From the NCBI GenBank assembly GCA_030674185.1, contig CM060307.1:58801481-58865480 (forward strand): a stretch of 64,000 nucleotides of DNA, given 5' to 3'. The notes under the pieces were generated by a model, which was not told where the DNA came from, did not search any database, and saw nothing but the letters and a program-made list of their open reading frames with translations. Position 1 is the first letter of the stretch, and each line of letters starts with the position of its first letter. Of this stretch, positions 12,066-22,620 are shown piece after piece. Source of the DNA: Monoplex corrugatus (lineage: Eukaryota; Mollusca; Gastropoda; Littorinimorpha; Ranellidae). The position numbers and the translations under genes are program-made.

Positions 12066-13463
12066 TCACACTTTGACAACACTTCTGCCCAAAAAGTACA
12101 GTTCGATATCTTCCAGAGACTTGCCCTTTGTTTCTGGCAGAAATTTAGACACAAACCAGACAGCCACAACACAGCAAATACCAAAGAAATAGAAAACACC
12201 ATCCTGTCCAAGCACAGTCTGAAGTGTCATGAATTCCTTTGTCACAAAGAATGCTGTCATCCAGTTGAAAAAGATAGCAACTGCTCCAGCAGTTCCCCTT
12301 CCTCGTGCTGGGAAAATTTCTGACATTATGAGCATGGGAATGGGTCCCCAGCCCAAGGAAAAGCCAATGATGTAACAAGTAAGGCAGACCACAGGAAGCC
12401 ACAGGTGCAACAGTTCAGGAAGAAGTTTTGCTGCATCTAGTCTGTAATACAGTCCAAAGACAGCAAGAGTGACAGCCATGATTGATCCAGCTATGATCAG
12501 CAGCTTTTTTCGGCCAGTGCGATCCATCAACAAGCATGCAATCAGTGTTGCAACAACTTGGACAATGCCAATCACTACCGTTGCAGCATGAGCTAGGTCA
12601 GGTATGGCTGTGCTAAATATGGAGACAGTGTAGAACATGACAGCATTGATCCCACTCAACTGTTGGAAGATCATAATCATGATGCAAATAAACAATGGGC
12701 GTTTCAATTCTGCCCTTCCAAAAAACTCTGACCAGGACATCTCTCCTTGATTTTCCAGTCCTTCCTCAATGTCTTTCAGTTCATCCTGAACATCTACATG
12801 GGCGCCTCGCACTGCTGTCAAAGCTTGTCTGGCATCAACTTTCCGATTTCTTGCCAGCAACCATCGAGGCGTTTCCGGAATTACCAATGCTGCCATTGCA
12901 GACAAAACAGCTGGAACAATAGCCACATAAGCCATGTCTTTCCATTGCGAGTACATACCTAGTACATAGGCTACGCATATTCCGATAACGATGAAAAGTT
13001 GTACACAAGACCCAAGAACTCCACGTCTCGATTTTGTTGCTATCTCAGCAATGTACACAGGAACACACACTGTAACCATGCCACTGCCGACACCAGTTAA
13101 AAACCGACCTCCAAATAGGTACGACATGGACTGTGACAGGATCATAAAAAAGTAACCAAACATGAATGGCAGAGACGACACGAAGATTGCTCTTTTACGG
13201 CCCATTTTTTCAATGCACCAGCCACCCAATGGACCCCCAAACAGCGCCCCAACCGTCATCAATGACCCAAACCAGCCGGAATCTTCCTTGTTCAAAATTC
13301 CGTGTCTGATCATACTTGGTATCGCCGGGGAGCTGTAGCCTATGGTGTAACCAAAACTGAATGCACCAACGCATGCACACAGCGTATGAAATATCATATT
13401 TCTGATAGATCCTTCGTATTTTGTTGAAAGAGGGCGATTTCCCGAGTTCACACCGTCAGCCAT
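12066..13463 (-). CDS. Class III GLUT / Tret1-like facilitative sugar transporter (MFS)
   Basis: This intact 465-codon single-exon frame encodes a major facilitator superfamily sugar porter, expected to move glucose- or trehalose-type sugars down their gradient across a membrane. Hallmarks in order are: a first membrane segment around residues 24-45; KMGRKRA at 87-92 in the first cytoplasmic loop; VPVYIAEIA at 134-142; PETPR at 196-200 closing the first half; QQLSGINAV at 267-275 in helix 7; DRTGRKK at 314-320; GWGPIP at 371-376; and PETKGKS at 443-449 after helix 12. Hydrophobic stretches fit twelve helices. The short first external loop places it with GLUT6/GLUT8 and insect Tret1 rather than GLUT1. 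The start ATG has A at -3 and G at +4, and the length is normal for the family. No N-terminal dileucine signal is seen. The lack of introns could reflect a retrogene origin. Substrate is inferred from family only. Confidence 0.95.
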   Translation of the reverse strand: MADGVNSGNRPLSTKYEGSIRNMIFHTLCACVGAFSFGYTIGYSSPAIPSMIRHGILNKEDSGWFGSLMTVGALFGGPLGGWCIEKMGRKRAIFVSSLPFMFGYFFMILSQSMSYLFGGRFLTGVGSGMVTVCVPVYIAEIATKSRRGVLGSCVQLFIVIGICVAYVLGMYSQWKDMAYVAIVPAVLSAMAALVIPETPRWLLARNRKVDARQALTAVRGAHVDVQDELKDIEEGLENQGEMSWSEFFGRAELKRPLFICIMIMIFQQLSGINAVMFYTVSIFSTAIPDLAHAATVVIGIVQVVATLIACLLMDRTGRKKLLIIAGSIMAVTLAVFGLYYRLDAAKLLPELLHLWLPVVCLTCYIIGFSLGWGPIPMLIMSEIFPARGRGTAGAVAIFFNWMTAFFVTKEFMTLQTVLGQDGVFYFFGICCVVAVWFVSKFLPETKGKSLEDIELYFLGRSVVKV

Positions 13464-13690
13464 GTTTGTTGATGACGATTGCAGCCTCGGCCTTCATACT
13501 ATTTTTAAACTCTTGCTTTCAACGGAAAACGCCCAACCAAAGTTAGTATCGATTAATACAGCAAACCAAACTCACCGAAGAGAGGGCAGCGCTCGGACTG
13601 AACGAACACATTGAGGGGTGGAGCTTCAGTCGTCGCTATTAACCAATAGAAATTCATGAGAACTGGTTGTCTCAGTTAACCAACCAGAGG
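13464..13690 (-). promoter_or_regulatory. Putative promoter / 5' UTR of the sugar transporter
   Basis: The segment upstream of the ATG carries an inverted CCAAT box (ATTGG on the minus strand, 13643-13647), a GC-rich CTCCACCCCTC block near 13613-13625 and a weak TATA-like TTTAAAAATA at about 13497-13506. It is distinctly less AT-rich than its surroundings. The start site is not determinable from sequence. Confidence 0.4.
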
Positions 13691-13739
13691 TGGACTCGGT
13701 CGAAGCAGCAGGGAAGTTTCAGTCTTTTTGTCCTAATTT

Positions 13740-14108
13740 TGTATTTGGTGTTTGCGCGGAAAATGGCGGCGTTTTTCAGTTCAGCGTTTGGGAATTAGGG
13801 AAATTGAAGTCATATTATATATTATTTAACTTTGTGAAAGATTGCATATTTACTTGTATTAGTGAAGGCTATCAGTGCTGCTGATAGCTAGAACGTGCTT
13901 CCAGGACATTATTAGATAGCAACAGTGTTGTGTTGTTGGAGCACGCACAGTAGGCCCTACTCAGTATTCACTCTTACTTACGTTCACAGTTTCGTTTTTC
14001 GTTTTTTCATTACTAACCAAAGTTTTTGTCAGGCTGTAAGTATACTGCTCAATAGTTAGTACAATTGTAGTTTTATTACTTAGAACTTAAATAGAAGGCT
14101 AAACTAAA
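13740..14108 (+). promoter_or_regulatory. Probable LINE 5' untranslated region
   Basis: This non-coding stretch directly precedes LINE ORF1. At 13759-13769 it contains AAAATGGCGGC, matching the core of a YY1 site (AAnATGGCGGC), a type of site known at the 5' end of some LINE promoters. The true 5' boundary of the element is not visible. Confidence 0.35.
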
Positions 14109-15025
14109 ATGTCCTGCAGGGGTCGTGGAGGTAGAGGTGGAAATCAGGGTCGCGTGGGGAAAGGGCAAAGAGGAAGGAGCAAAATAGAGGAATTAGGTAC
14201 ATGTATGGCAATGTACGGTGTGCGACACCCCTAGCGAGGGACCTAGAGACCTTGAGTGTTTTGTCTGTAAACAGTGGACACACCAGAAGTGCGCCCAAAT
14301 GAAGGACGAAATGTATGATACACTGAACTGCCCGAATGTGCAGTATGTTTGTCTTAAATGCATGACAGTCAGGACATACAATCGCGTTCGGATGTCCGCC
14401 TAGACAAACTATTGCAAATGGTTTATGATCTGACCAAACAGGTGAAGGATCTAGAGCAAGAGCTAGGAGGAGAAAGCTTGGACAAGAAAATCGATGAGGC
14501 AGTGAGTAAGAAAGTTGAGGAGGCGATGGAGGAGAGAGAAGAGAAAGAAAGATGAATGTGATCATAGTGGGTGTTAGAGCTCTGAAGATAGTGCAGAGGA
14601 TAGGAAGAAAGACGACTTGAAGGCTGTCAAAACGATTCTGGGAAAACTGACAAAGATAGAAGACAATGATGTGAAAGAGCCTGTCAGACTGGGAAAGGTG
14701 GGAGGAAATAGGCCCAGGATGTTGAAGGTAACCATGACAAATGAGGAAAAGAAGAAAGAAGTAGACCTCTAGTGAGAAAGTCTCCTGAGCTGAATGCCGG
14801 AGTGACAGATCTGACCAAAAAAAAATCTATGTCAAACATGACTACACTCCCAAACAGAGGCAAAAGTACAAGGAGCTGAGAGAAGAACTGATTAGAAGAA
14901 GGGATGAGGGCGAACAGAACATAGTAATCAGGAATGGACAGATTGTGACTGTGAGTTCCAGGCCAAGAGGAGCAGAGGGTGGGAAAGGGCCAACAGGAAG
15001 TGGGAGGGAGAAAGCTACATATTGA
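14109..15025 (+). pseudogene. CR1-like LINE ORF1 (PHD finger, coiled coil), frameshifted
   Basis: A glycine/arginine-rich start (MSCRGRGGRGG) leads, after one frameshift, into a C4HC3 PHD-like finger at about 14206-14365 (QCTVC, CFVCKQ, THQKC, YVCLKC). A predicted coiled coil follows (LTKQVKDLEQELGG, EEAMEEREEKE) at 14400-14555. Next comes a segment starting MNVIIVGV with EPVRLGKV, resembling the RRM-like ORF1 part, and a charged tail ending SGREKATY and a stop at 15023. PHD-bearing ORF1 proteins are known from CR1-clade LINEs, where they bind the element's RNA. At least three frame changes and an internal stop show the copy is dead. Confidence 0.75.
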
Positions 15026-15070
15026 ACCGACAAAGGAGATCATGTACATAATGTAAATAGAAGTGAACAT

Positions 15071-17403
15071 GTAACTCAGGAAGAGTGCATTGTTGTATAC
15101 TCAAATGTTGATAGTTTGTTAAACAAAAAAGATGAGTTTTTGGCCCTCATAGATGATTTAAAACCAAGTGTGATTGGGCTGACAGAAATCAAGCCGAAGA
15201 ATGTGAGAGATTTTATTGAGAATCAATATTCTTTTCATAATTTTGATATGTTTGTGTCAAAAAATCCCAAAGGGGAGTTGTATTATATACTGAAAAAAGG
15301 TTGAATGCAAGAGAGTGTGAAGAGTTAAATAATGAAGACCTTGAAGAAAGTGTGTGGTGCTCTTTTAGTGGTGCTAATGGTGAAGAAGTATTGTTAATGT
15401 TAGGATGTATATATCGAAGTCCTAATACAAGCACAGTAGAAAATGACAAAAAGCTGTTTGATGTTTTAAAATCTGATAAACTTAATAAGTATGATAAGAT
15501 TTGTATTGTTGGTGACTTTAACTTTCCAAATGTTGGTTGGGATGGGGAGTGGAGAGATGATAAAGTGACAAAATAATTGAGAATGTACGTGATGCATTTT
15601 TAATTCAAAAGGTATCAGAACCTACTCGAAGAAGGAAAGGACAAATTCCTTCTCTGGATGACTGGGTACTAGTAAATGAAGAAAACTTAATCTCAGATAT
15701 AGAGCACTTACAACCGGTTGGTAAAAGTGACCACGACGTATTGAAATTCAAATTGTATGTCTCAATGTATAATGCACCTATAGTAGACAAATACAAGTAT
15801 GATTTTAATAAGGGTGATTACAGAAAACTTAATAATATTGTGAAGGATGAAGATTGGAGTGACTTGGTCAATATGGATGTTGAGAGTGCTTGGGGTATGA
15901 TAAAAAAAGTGTTAAATGATGGTGTTGAGGAATGTGTCCCAAAAGTTAAAGTTAGTAATTATAAACATTTCAGACCTATATGGTTAGATAAAAGGCTCTG
16001 AGGAAAATTAAAAAGAAGTATAGATCTAATACATATAAAAGATATTTGAGAACCAAAAAAGGTAGTGATTATGATAGATATATAACAGTAAGAAATGAAT
16101 GTGCCAAATTGTTGAAGAAAACCAGAAAAGAGTATGAGAAAAATATTGCTAAGGAAAGTAAAAGTAACTCAAAAAAATTTTGGAAATATGTAAAAGAAAG
16201 GACAAAAGTTAATACAGGTATTAGCCCCTTAAAAACCAATGATGGAAAACTGGTTGTTACAGATAAAGACAAAGCTGAAGTTTTAAATAAATTTTTTGCA
16301 AGCGTTTTTACAACAGAAGATATCAGTACATTACCAGATTTAATAGAAAATTCAAAGTCAAATGGTATATCATTATGTGATATCAGAGTTACTCCAACTG
16401 CGGTAGAAAAAAAGTTACAGGAACTAAACCCGAATAAAGCTAAAGGACCAGATTTGATATCCCTAGGATACTAAAGGAAGTAAGTAAAGAACTTGCAAAG
16501 CTACTTTGTATATTATTTAATAAGTCCTTAGAATCAGGTGAGTTACCAAAGGATTGGAAAACAGCCGATGTTAAAGCCTTGTTTAAGAAAGGAAATAGGA
16601 GTGACGCTGGGAACTATAGACCTGTAAGTTTAACTTGTATTGTTTGTAAAGTACTGGAATCACTAGTAAGAGATTGTATCATTTCTCACTTTGAAAGTAA
16701 TAAATTTTATGCAAAATGTCAACATGGGTTTAGAGGGAAAAGATCCTGTGTAACCCAACTATTAGAAGTTATGGAGGATTTCACCAATATGATGGACAAT
16801 GGGGACCCCTTTGATATCGTGTATCTTGATTTTAGAAAAGCTTTTGATTCTGTACCTCACGAAAGACTGCTCATAAAATTAGCATCTTATGGTATTACAG
16901 GAAATACACTCAAATGGATCCAAAATTTTTTGTATGATCGAAAGCAGAGGGTAAAGGTAGGAAATGCTGAATCAGAAGAAACAAAAGTAAAAAGCGGGAT
17001 CCCTCAGGGCAGTGTACTGGGTCCAATCTTGTTTACAGTATTTATAAATGACTTACCTGATTCACTGCACTGTACTTGCAAAATTTTTGCTGATGATGCA
17101 AAACTATATGACAAGGTTGCCAATGTTAATTTAATTCAACAGGACTTGCTAATACTACAAAACTGGTCAGATACTTGGAATTTATATTTTAATGTTTCAA
17201 AATGCCATGTAATGCATGTTGGTAAGAATAATATTAGACGAGAGTATTTCATGAAAATTGGAAATGATGTACAGAAAATTAGTGTGTGTGAAACGGAGAA
17301 AGACTTGGGAGTTACATTTGATAGTGAATTATCCTTTGACCTGCACATTAAAAGAGTAGCAAATAAGGCTAACCAAATGATAGGAATTATCAAAAGAACA
17401 TTT
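15071..17403 (+). pseudogene. CR1-like LINE ORF2, endonuclease plus most of RT (5' part)
   Basis: The endonuclease begins with IVVYSNVDSLLNKKDEF (metal-site Asn), then IGLTEIKPKN (catalytic Glu), IVGDFNFPNVGW (Asp/Asn pair) and VGKSDHDVLKF (SDH motif) at about 15725. The reverse transcriptase carries NYRPVSLTC, DFRKAFDSVPHERL, GIPQGSVLGPILF and FADDAKLYD (catalytic DD pair at about 17090-17095). A continuous RT frame runs 16579-17406. Frameshifts occur near 15300, 15575, 15998 and 16463. The frame stops where the DIRS element begins; the last LINE codons read IGIIKRTF. ORF2 would nick target DNA and copy the element RNA into the break. Confidence 0.92.
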
Positions 17404-17404
17404 T

Positions 17405-17548
17405 AATTACACATACTGTACCGTGGCTCACTGATGCAATAAGCGGCAGCGATTTGCCATTCCTGCCTCATAAACAATAAAGTCCGAAGGGACCATAACT
17501 CTGAGAGTATCCACGTCTTGCGCATGCGCATGTGCTCTTCCTCTTTTC
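17405..17548 (+). repeat. DIRS left inverted terminal repeat
   Basis: It contains CGTGGCTCACTGATGCAATA, then AAACAATAAAGTCCGAAGGG and GCGCATGCGCATGTGCTCTT. From CTCACTG inward it is the reverse complement of 22621-22735 with few mismatches. The outermost 25 or so bases differ between the two ends, as is usual for DIRS. Confidence 0.93.
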
Positions 17549-17647
17549 TCGGCAGCCATCTTCCACCTCGCCTCGTACTCTCTGAGCAGCTAAGTATTTT
17601 TCGATTTCGCTACGCGATCGATCGATTCTCGTTGCTGTTTTTGTTTC

Positions 17648-19640
17648 TTGCCTATGTTTTCGTTTAAGGGAGAAACTTATGTGAAGCGATTGGGTGGCAA
17701 AGCGAGGGTTAAGAAGATTTCGTCCGCCGAATTCTCAAACCCACAGACCGGTGGTTCGACCGTCGCACCAAAACCCGCTCTCTCTTCATCTTTGTCTCTC
17801 CCTTCTACGTCTTCTCTCTCTCATTCTCTCGAGTCATCGCAACTCAGCTACGGTTCTGTTGCGATGACCACGAGCTCTCAACTCAGTTGCGGCTCAGTTG
17901 ACTTTTCGTCATTTTGCCTTCACACTGCCCATCACAGTTATCGACTTAACTGCGGTTCTGTCGATTCTGTGCTCGCCCCCTTCGTACAGCTCAACTCCGG
18001 TTCTGCTGATACTGTTTCAGCCCCTATGGCTAAAGGGCGACTTGGGTATGGGTCTCCTTCGGGAGGCAGGAAGGCCAGCACTTTGACTGAAACTGGCTCA
18101 CCCCTGGTTCGCCAGGCGGGACACCCCCTGGTTCGCCAGGTGGGCCAAGGGAGACAACCCACCTATTACGGGCGTCAGATCGTCGATCCGTCTTGGTTGC
18201 CTCCCTTCCCCGCAGCCTGCTGCTGCCCCCGCCCCAACCTCTGTCCCATTCCGGACAGAGCACTTGGGCGCCTTGGCAAATACCAAGCGACCCACGGCAG
18301 GCTAGCACCTCTGTCCCATTCCGGACAGAGCACTTGGCCGCCTTGGCAAATGCCAAGCGGCCCCCAGCAGGCTGGCGCTTTGGGCACTGGGGAACCCCCC
18401 GACCCACGGGGACCATTACCCGCGGGCGTCAGACTATAGGTCCGCCCCGACTGGTCATCACAACTCAACTACGGTTCTGTTGCCATGACCACGAGCCCTC
18501 AACTCAGCTGCGGCTCTGTTGACTTCTTGTCATTTTGCGGCCTTCACACTGCCCCTCACGGTAATCAACTCGGCTGTGGCTCTGTCGATTCCGTACTCGC
18601 CCTCTCAGTACAGCTCAACCCCGGTTCAGCTGCTACTGTTTCAGCCCCTATGGCTGAAGGGCGACACGGGTATGGGTCTCCTTTGGGAGGCAGGAAGGCC
18701 AGCACCTTGACAGAAAATGGCTCACCCCCTGGTTCGCCAGGCGGGCCAAGGGAGACAACCCCCCTATTACGGGCGTCAGATCATAGATCCGCCCAGGTTG
18801 TCTCCCTCCCTGCAGCCTGCTTGTGCCCTCAACGCAGCTGCGGCTCTGAAAAAGGCTCACCCCCTGCTTAGCCAGGTGGGTCATGGGTGACAACACCCCT
18901 GCCGCGGGCGTCAGACCGAGGTCCGCCCCAGCTTGGTCATCACAACTCAACTACGGTTCTGTTGCCATGACCACGAGCCCTCAACTCAGCTTCGGCTCTG
19001 TTGACTTTTTGTTATTTTGCGGCCTTCACACTGCCCCTCACGGTAATCGACTCGGCTGCGGTTCTGTCGATTCCGTACTCGCCCCCTCCATACAGCTCAA
19101 CCCCGGTTCAGCTGCTACTGCTTCAGCCCCTATGGCTGAAGGGCGACACGGGTATGGGTCTCCTTCGGGAGGCAGGAAGGCCAGCACTTGGGCAGAAAAT
19201 GGCTCACCCTGGTTCACCAGGCGGGCCAAGGGAGACAACCCCCCCTATTGTGGACAGAGTGCTTAGTCGTCTTGGCAAATGACAACCGACCCCCAGCAGG
19301 CTGGCCCCTTGGGCACTGGGGATCCGGGGACTCCATCGGGTCAGCCCATGACGCCTCCCATGGCACCGTACATGGCGCCATGGCAGCACATCCCATCTAT
19401 GGGATTTCCCCTTGCCTCGTTCGCAGGGTATACTTGGTGGCCCTGCTTTATGCCCGGCGCCCCACCCACGCAGGCGTCTGCCCTGACCACCCCTCTGGAT
19501 CCCCCCCCCCCCCCAGGTCGGATTCCTCCCCAAGGGGGCCTCCCCGGGGCTTCTAACCCCAGTCCGTTTGGAGTTTGTCCACACTTGGGCACTCCACAGT
19601 CCATCGCCTCCTCTGTAGGCGGGCCAGGGGTACACTGACT
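17648..19640 (+). pseudogene. DIRS gag-like ORF1, repeat-rich and frameshifted
   Basis: The open frame from 17648 starts MFSFKGETYVKRLGGKARVK (basic, GAG-like start), becomes Ser/Pro/Gly-rich, and stops at 18437. Related text continues in other frames at 18485-18871, 18883-19266 and 19279-19638. The repeated peptide phrase QLSYGSV/QLSCGSV/QLNSGSA occurs many times. The later part is proline-rich (PPPPGRIPPQGG). The function is inferred as nucleic-acid binding and particle formation only from its place before RT; the sequence itself shows no zinc knuckle. Stops and frame changes between the repeat units break the frame. Confidence 0.6.
17835..19310 (+). repeat. Triplicated ~480-600 bp unit inside the DIRS gag region
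   Basis: Three direct copies begin with CAACTCAGCTACGGTTCTGT or CAACTCAACTACGGTTCTGT at about 17840, 18460 and 18945. Each runs through GGTATGGGTCTCCTT and GGCAGGAAGGCCAGCAC. The first copy also holds a 68-bp tandem duplication of CCCATTCCGGACAGAGCACT at 18242 and 18310. Confidence 0.9.
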
Positions 19641-20489
19641 CCACAGCCCCAGCCTCCCCTTTCCTAAAAGAGTCAGGCTTGGTGGCTGACTCGGTGAGGA
19701 GGGCCCATAGCAAGGTGAGGGGCACTGAGGCACAGGACATTCTTCCAGGCTCTGTGCCCGACTTCCTTGGAGCTCTGGCTTTATGGGAAATTCCTGAGGC
19801 CAGAGAAACTCCCTTTCCACAGAGTGGTCCTCACGGTCCATGAGGCCATTCCAGAGTCGCCACTCTCCCTCACACAGGATAACCTCCTCTTAGCGCAAGA
19901 GAGGTCTCAGGCCCAGCAGCGGCATATCTCCCTCTCGCAGCGCTGCCTGGCAAACTGGGAGGAGACTGCCAGGAGGGGTCTGAAAGTGGATCCAGTGGTG
20001 GATTCCTTCTTGGGTGTGGTCTGGTGTCCGCTCTTCAGGACCGAGACTACGAACCCGCTTCTCTCCATCATTCACCTGTCTCTCCCACAATGGTTGCTTC
20101 CATTCACTCCATGGTGGAAAGACCTCAAGCACTCAACCAGTGCCCTTTGCCAGATTGTACCTCAATTCAGTCCTGTCAAGGCCAAATGCAGTACTCTTAC
20201 CATCTTTGGTCACCCGCTCTTCATCTGCCAGAGCTTCCTCGAGAGCTGTGCCACTTAGGTCTAGTTCCCTCTTCGGGACCCACGTGCAGGTCACTATCAA
20301 GAGTCAGGACGAAATCAGGAGGGACCTTGCCCTTCACTCTGCTCCCACTTGCCCCGCCGCAAAGCGCCCTGCTCCGGCGGCTCCCCCACCTTCCAGGGGC
20401 CTCCACAAGAGACGTTTTGCGCCTCCTTCAGCCCCAAAGGGGCTGGGCAAGCACCCCCCACACGCGATCCTGTGGGCAGTCTGTCCCGA

Positions 20490-21540
20490 CACATAGACAC
20501 TTTCAGATGGAAACCCCTAGGTCCATCTGTGATGCCTTGCTCCCGGACGACTGGGGGATTTCCATTGATCTCAGAGATGCGTATTCCCATCTCTTTATTC
20601 ACCCAAGGGACAGGACGTACCTCCAATTCATTTCGAGGAACTGATTCTTCTCGTTCAGGGCTTTTCCCCAGGTGCTTGGGACCAATCATCAGTGAGCAAA
20701 TAGCACTCCCGGTCCCGGTTAGCCCAGGGAGTCCATATCACACTCCCCTCCCCCCCCCCCTCCTCAGCGGACTTGTTCACGGATGCGTCCTAATCCGGGT
20801 GGGGAGCCTACGTGGGCCTGCTAACAGCAGCAGGTCAATGGTCACAAGACCTCCTTTCCTGTCACATCAACATTCTGGAACTGGAGGCAGTTTTTCCAAG
20901 CCCCCAGAGACTTTCTCCCCTTTCTTAAGGGAAAACATGTTCGCATCGACACGGACAACACTACTATGGCTTGTTACATCAACAAGCAAAGGGGCACTCG
21001 CTCCCACTCCTTGTCTCGGAGAGCGGAACAGCTTCCACTCTGGTGTGTAGAACAATCCTTTCAGATCTCAGCGATGCATGTCCCGGGAAAGATGAACATA
21101 CTTGCGGCCTCCGTCCGCAGCTCCCACAGGATTCTTCCCTTAGAACAGGCACTGGTCTGTGCAGTTCTGCAGCCAGTGTGGGCAGCTTGGTCCAATTCAC
21201 AAGTGCATCTGTTTGCCACCAGATTCCACCACCGCCTTCATCTGTAGGTCTTTCCAGTCCCAGATCCTTTGGCTTGGCCTGTGGATGCTCCGTCCATCCC
21301 ACAGTCAGTCCTGTCGGGCTACGCCTTCTCTCCGTTCCCCTAACTGGGAAAGTTCTGCGGAAGGTGCGGGCAGACTCTGCCACGATGGTTCTCGTGGCGC
21401 CTCGACGGCCTGCCCAAACATGGTTTCCGGAACTGCAGCACCTGTTCCATGTGCCTCCAATAAAACTGTCACAGGCCGGTCCTTGCTTCAACCAAGGTCA
21501 CGCATTCTGCACAGCAACCCGGAGGCTCTAAACCTTCCTG
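20490..21540 (+). pseudogene. DIRS reverse transcriptase and RNase H remains
   Basis: RT finger/palm start: FQMETPRSICDALLPDDWG, then SIDLRDAYSHLFIHPRD (first catalytic Asp) at about 20520-20620. After FSP-type sequence near 20665 the text jumps into a C-rich tract (20746-20765) and then RNase H. The tyrosine- or phenylalanine-x-Asp-Asp box is absent, so several hundred bases of the palm are deleted. RNase H shows DLFTDAS (followed by a stop codon), SGWGAYVGL, NILELEAVF and RIDTDNTT, which give the Asp, Glu and Asp catalytic residues. Next come MHVPGKMNILAASVR and a linker ending LAWPVD. Frames change at least twice. The copy cannot make a working polymerase. Confidence 0.85.
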
Positions 21541-21699
21541 CTTGACTGCTGTGCAGGCCTCAATGTCTCCATTAGGCTTGTCCCCGGCAGTGATCGGCCC
21601 TTTGGTGCAAGCACACAGACCGGACACTCAGGGAATGTATAAGTACCATCAGCCAGTCAGGTAGTCCTTCATTCGCGGACAACCCTGTCCTGCTGGATA

Positions 21700-22450
21700 T
21701 TGTCCGTAGGGCTTCCCTTTGGGAAGCCTGACCCCCCGCGGCACCCGGCCGGGGATCTCCTTCTCGTCCTCTCCTCCCTGGGACTTTCGCCTTAACGAGC
21801 CCATCAGGGAGTGTTCTCCCAACTTCCTCTCATTTCGGACGGCCTTTCTACTCACTCTAGCGTTGGGGAGGCACTGTAGTGAAGTGCACGCTCTTGGCGG
21901 ACTCCCTGGGGATGTTGCTTTTCAACCGGAGGGCTCAATGTCTCTCCGCCTACTCCCGGACTTCTTGGCCAAGAACCAGTCGCCAGGTTCTCCTACTCTG
22001 TCTATCTCCATTCATCCCCTGACGTCTATCCTTGCTCCGGATGACGAAATCTCGCCAGAAGCAGCACCACCTGTTTCTCTCTTACAACAAAAGTTATAAG
22101 AAGGCCATTAGCCACGCATCCCCCTCTCGATGGCTGTGAACAGTCATCAAGGATGCGTATGCCAGGCCGGGCTCAGATTCGGCTGTCTTCTCCCTGAGGC
22201 CCCATGACATTAGAGCATGGGCCTTGTCACTGGCGTTCACTCAGGGCCAGCCCCCTGAGTGTCCTGGACACCACGCATTGGCGTTCTCTGGACACGTTCA
22301 TTCCATCCTACCGGCACGATGTATACCGTCTGCGCGACGTAGATCTAGGGGTATCGCTTCCACTGTGGTGGCTCAACACCCCATCTCTGCTGCACGCCCT
22401 GACTTGTCTCATTCCTCCAGGCGTTAACCAGGTAAGCCCTCCTTCCGGGT
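21700..22450 (+). pseudogene. DIRS tyrosine recombinase remains
   Basis: DIRS elements carry a tyrosine recombinase instead of a DDE integrase; it joins circular cDNA to the target. Here frames at 21719-22450 show FRTAFLLTLALGRHCSEVHA (box I area, where a catalytic Arg is expected in GRRxxE; the copy has His), FLAKNQSPGSPTLSI, PHDIRAWALSLAFTQGQP (the His-x-x-Arg box, at about 22200), WRSLDTF and SYRHDV (terminal Tyr region). The text shifts between frames and includes stops, so the gene is broken. Identification rests on box order and position after RNase H. Confidence 0.82.
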
Positions 22451-22460
22451 AGCGCTATTC

Positions 22461-22551
22461 TGCATCAGTGAGCCACGGTACAGTATGTGTAATTAAAAGG
22501 AAATTTTCCTTCTAAAATTACGTTTAATCTAACATACATACCGTGGCTCAC
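22461..22551 (+). repeat. DIRS internal complementary region
   Basis: The first half (from TGCATCAGTGAGCCACGGTA through GTGTAATTAAAA) is the exact reverse complement of the left end 17401-17438. The second half (GGAAATTTTCCTTCTAAAAT to GTGGCTCAC) is the reverse complement of the right end. The two halves meet at AATTAAAAGGAAATTT, equal to the complement of the joined ends, as expected for the template used to complete the circular cDNA. Confidence 0.93.
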
Positions 22552-22620
22552 GCAGAGTCCCTCCCGTCCTCCCCGCCTTCCTGGTTCCTTCCGTTCAAAG
22601 TCAGGTTCTTGGTTTCCTCG

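Noticed and set aside
18030..19841. Minus-strand frames of 100-178 residues rich in Gly/Pro/Arg
   Set aside because: They are shadows of the repeat-rich, GC-richer DIRS gag region.
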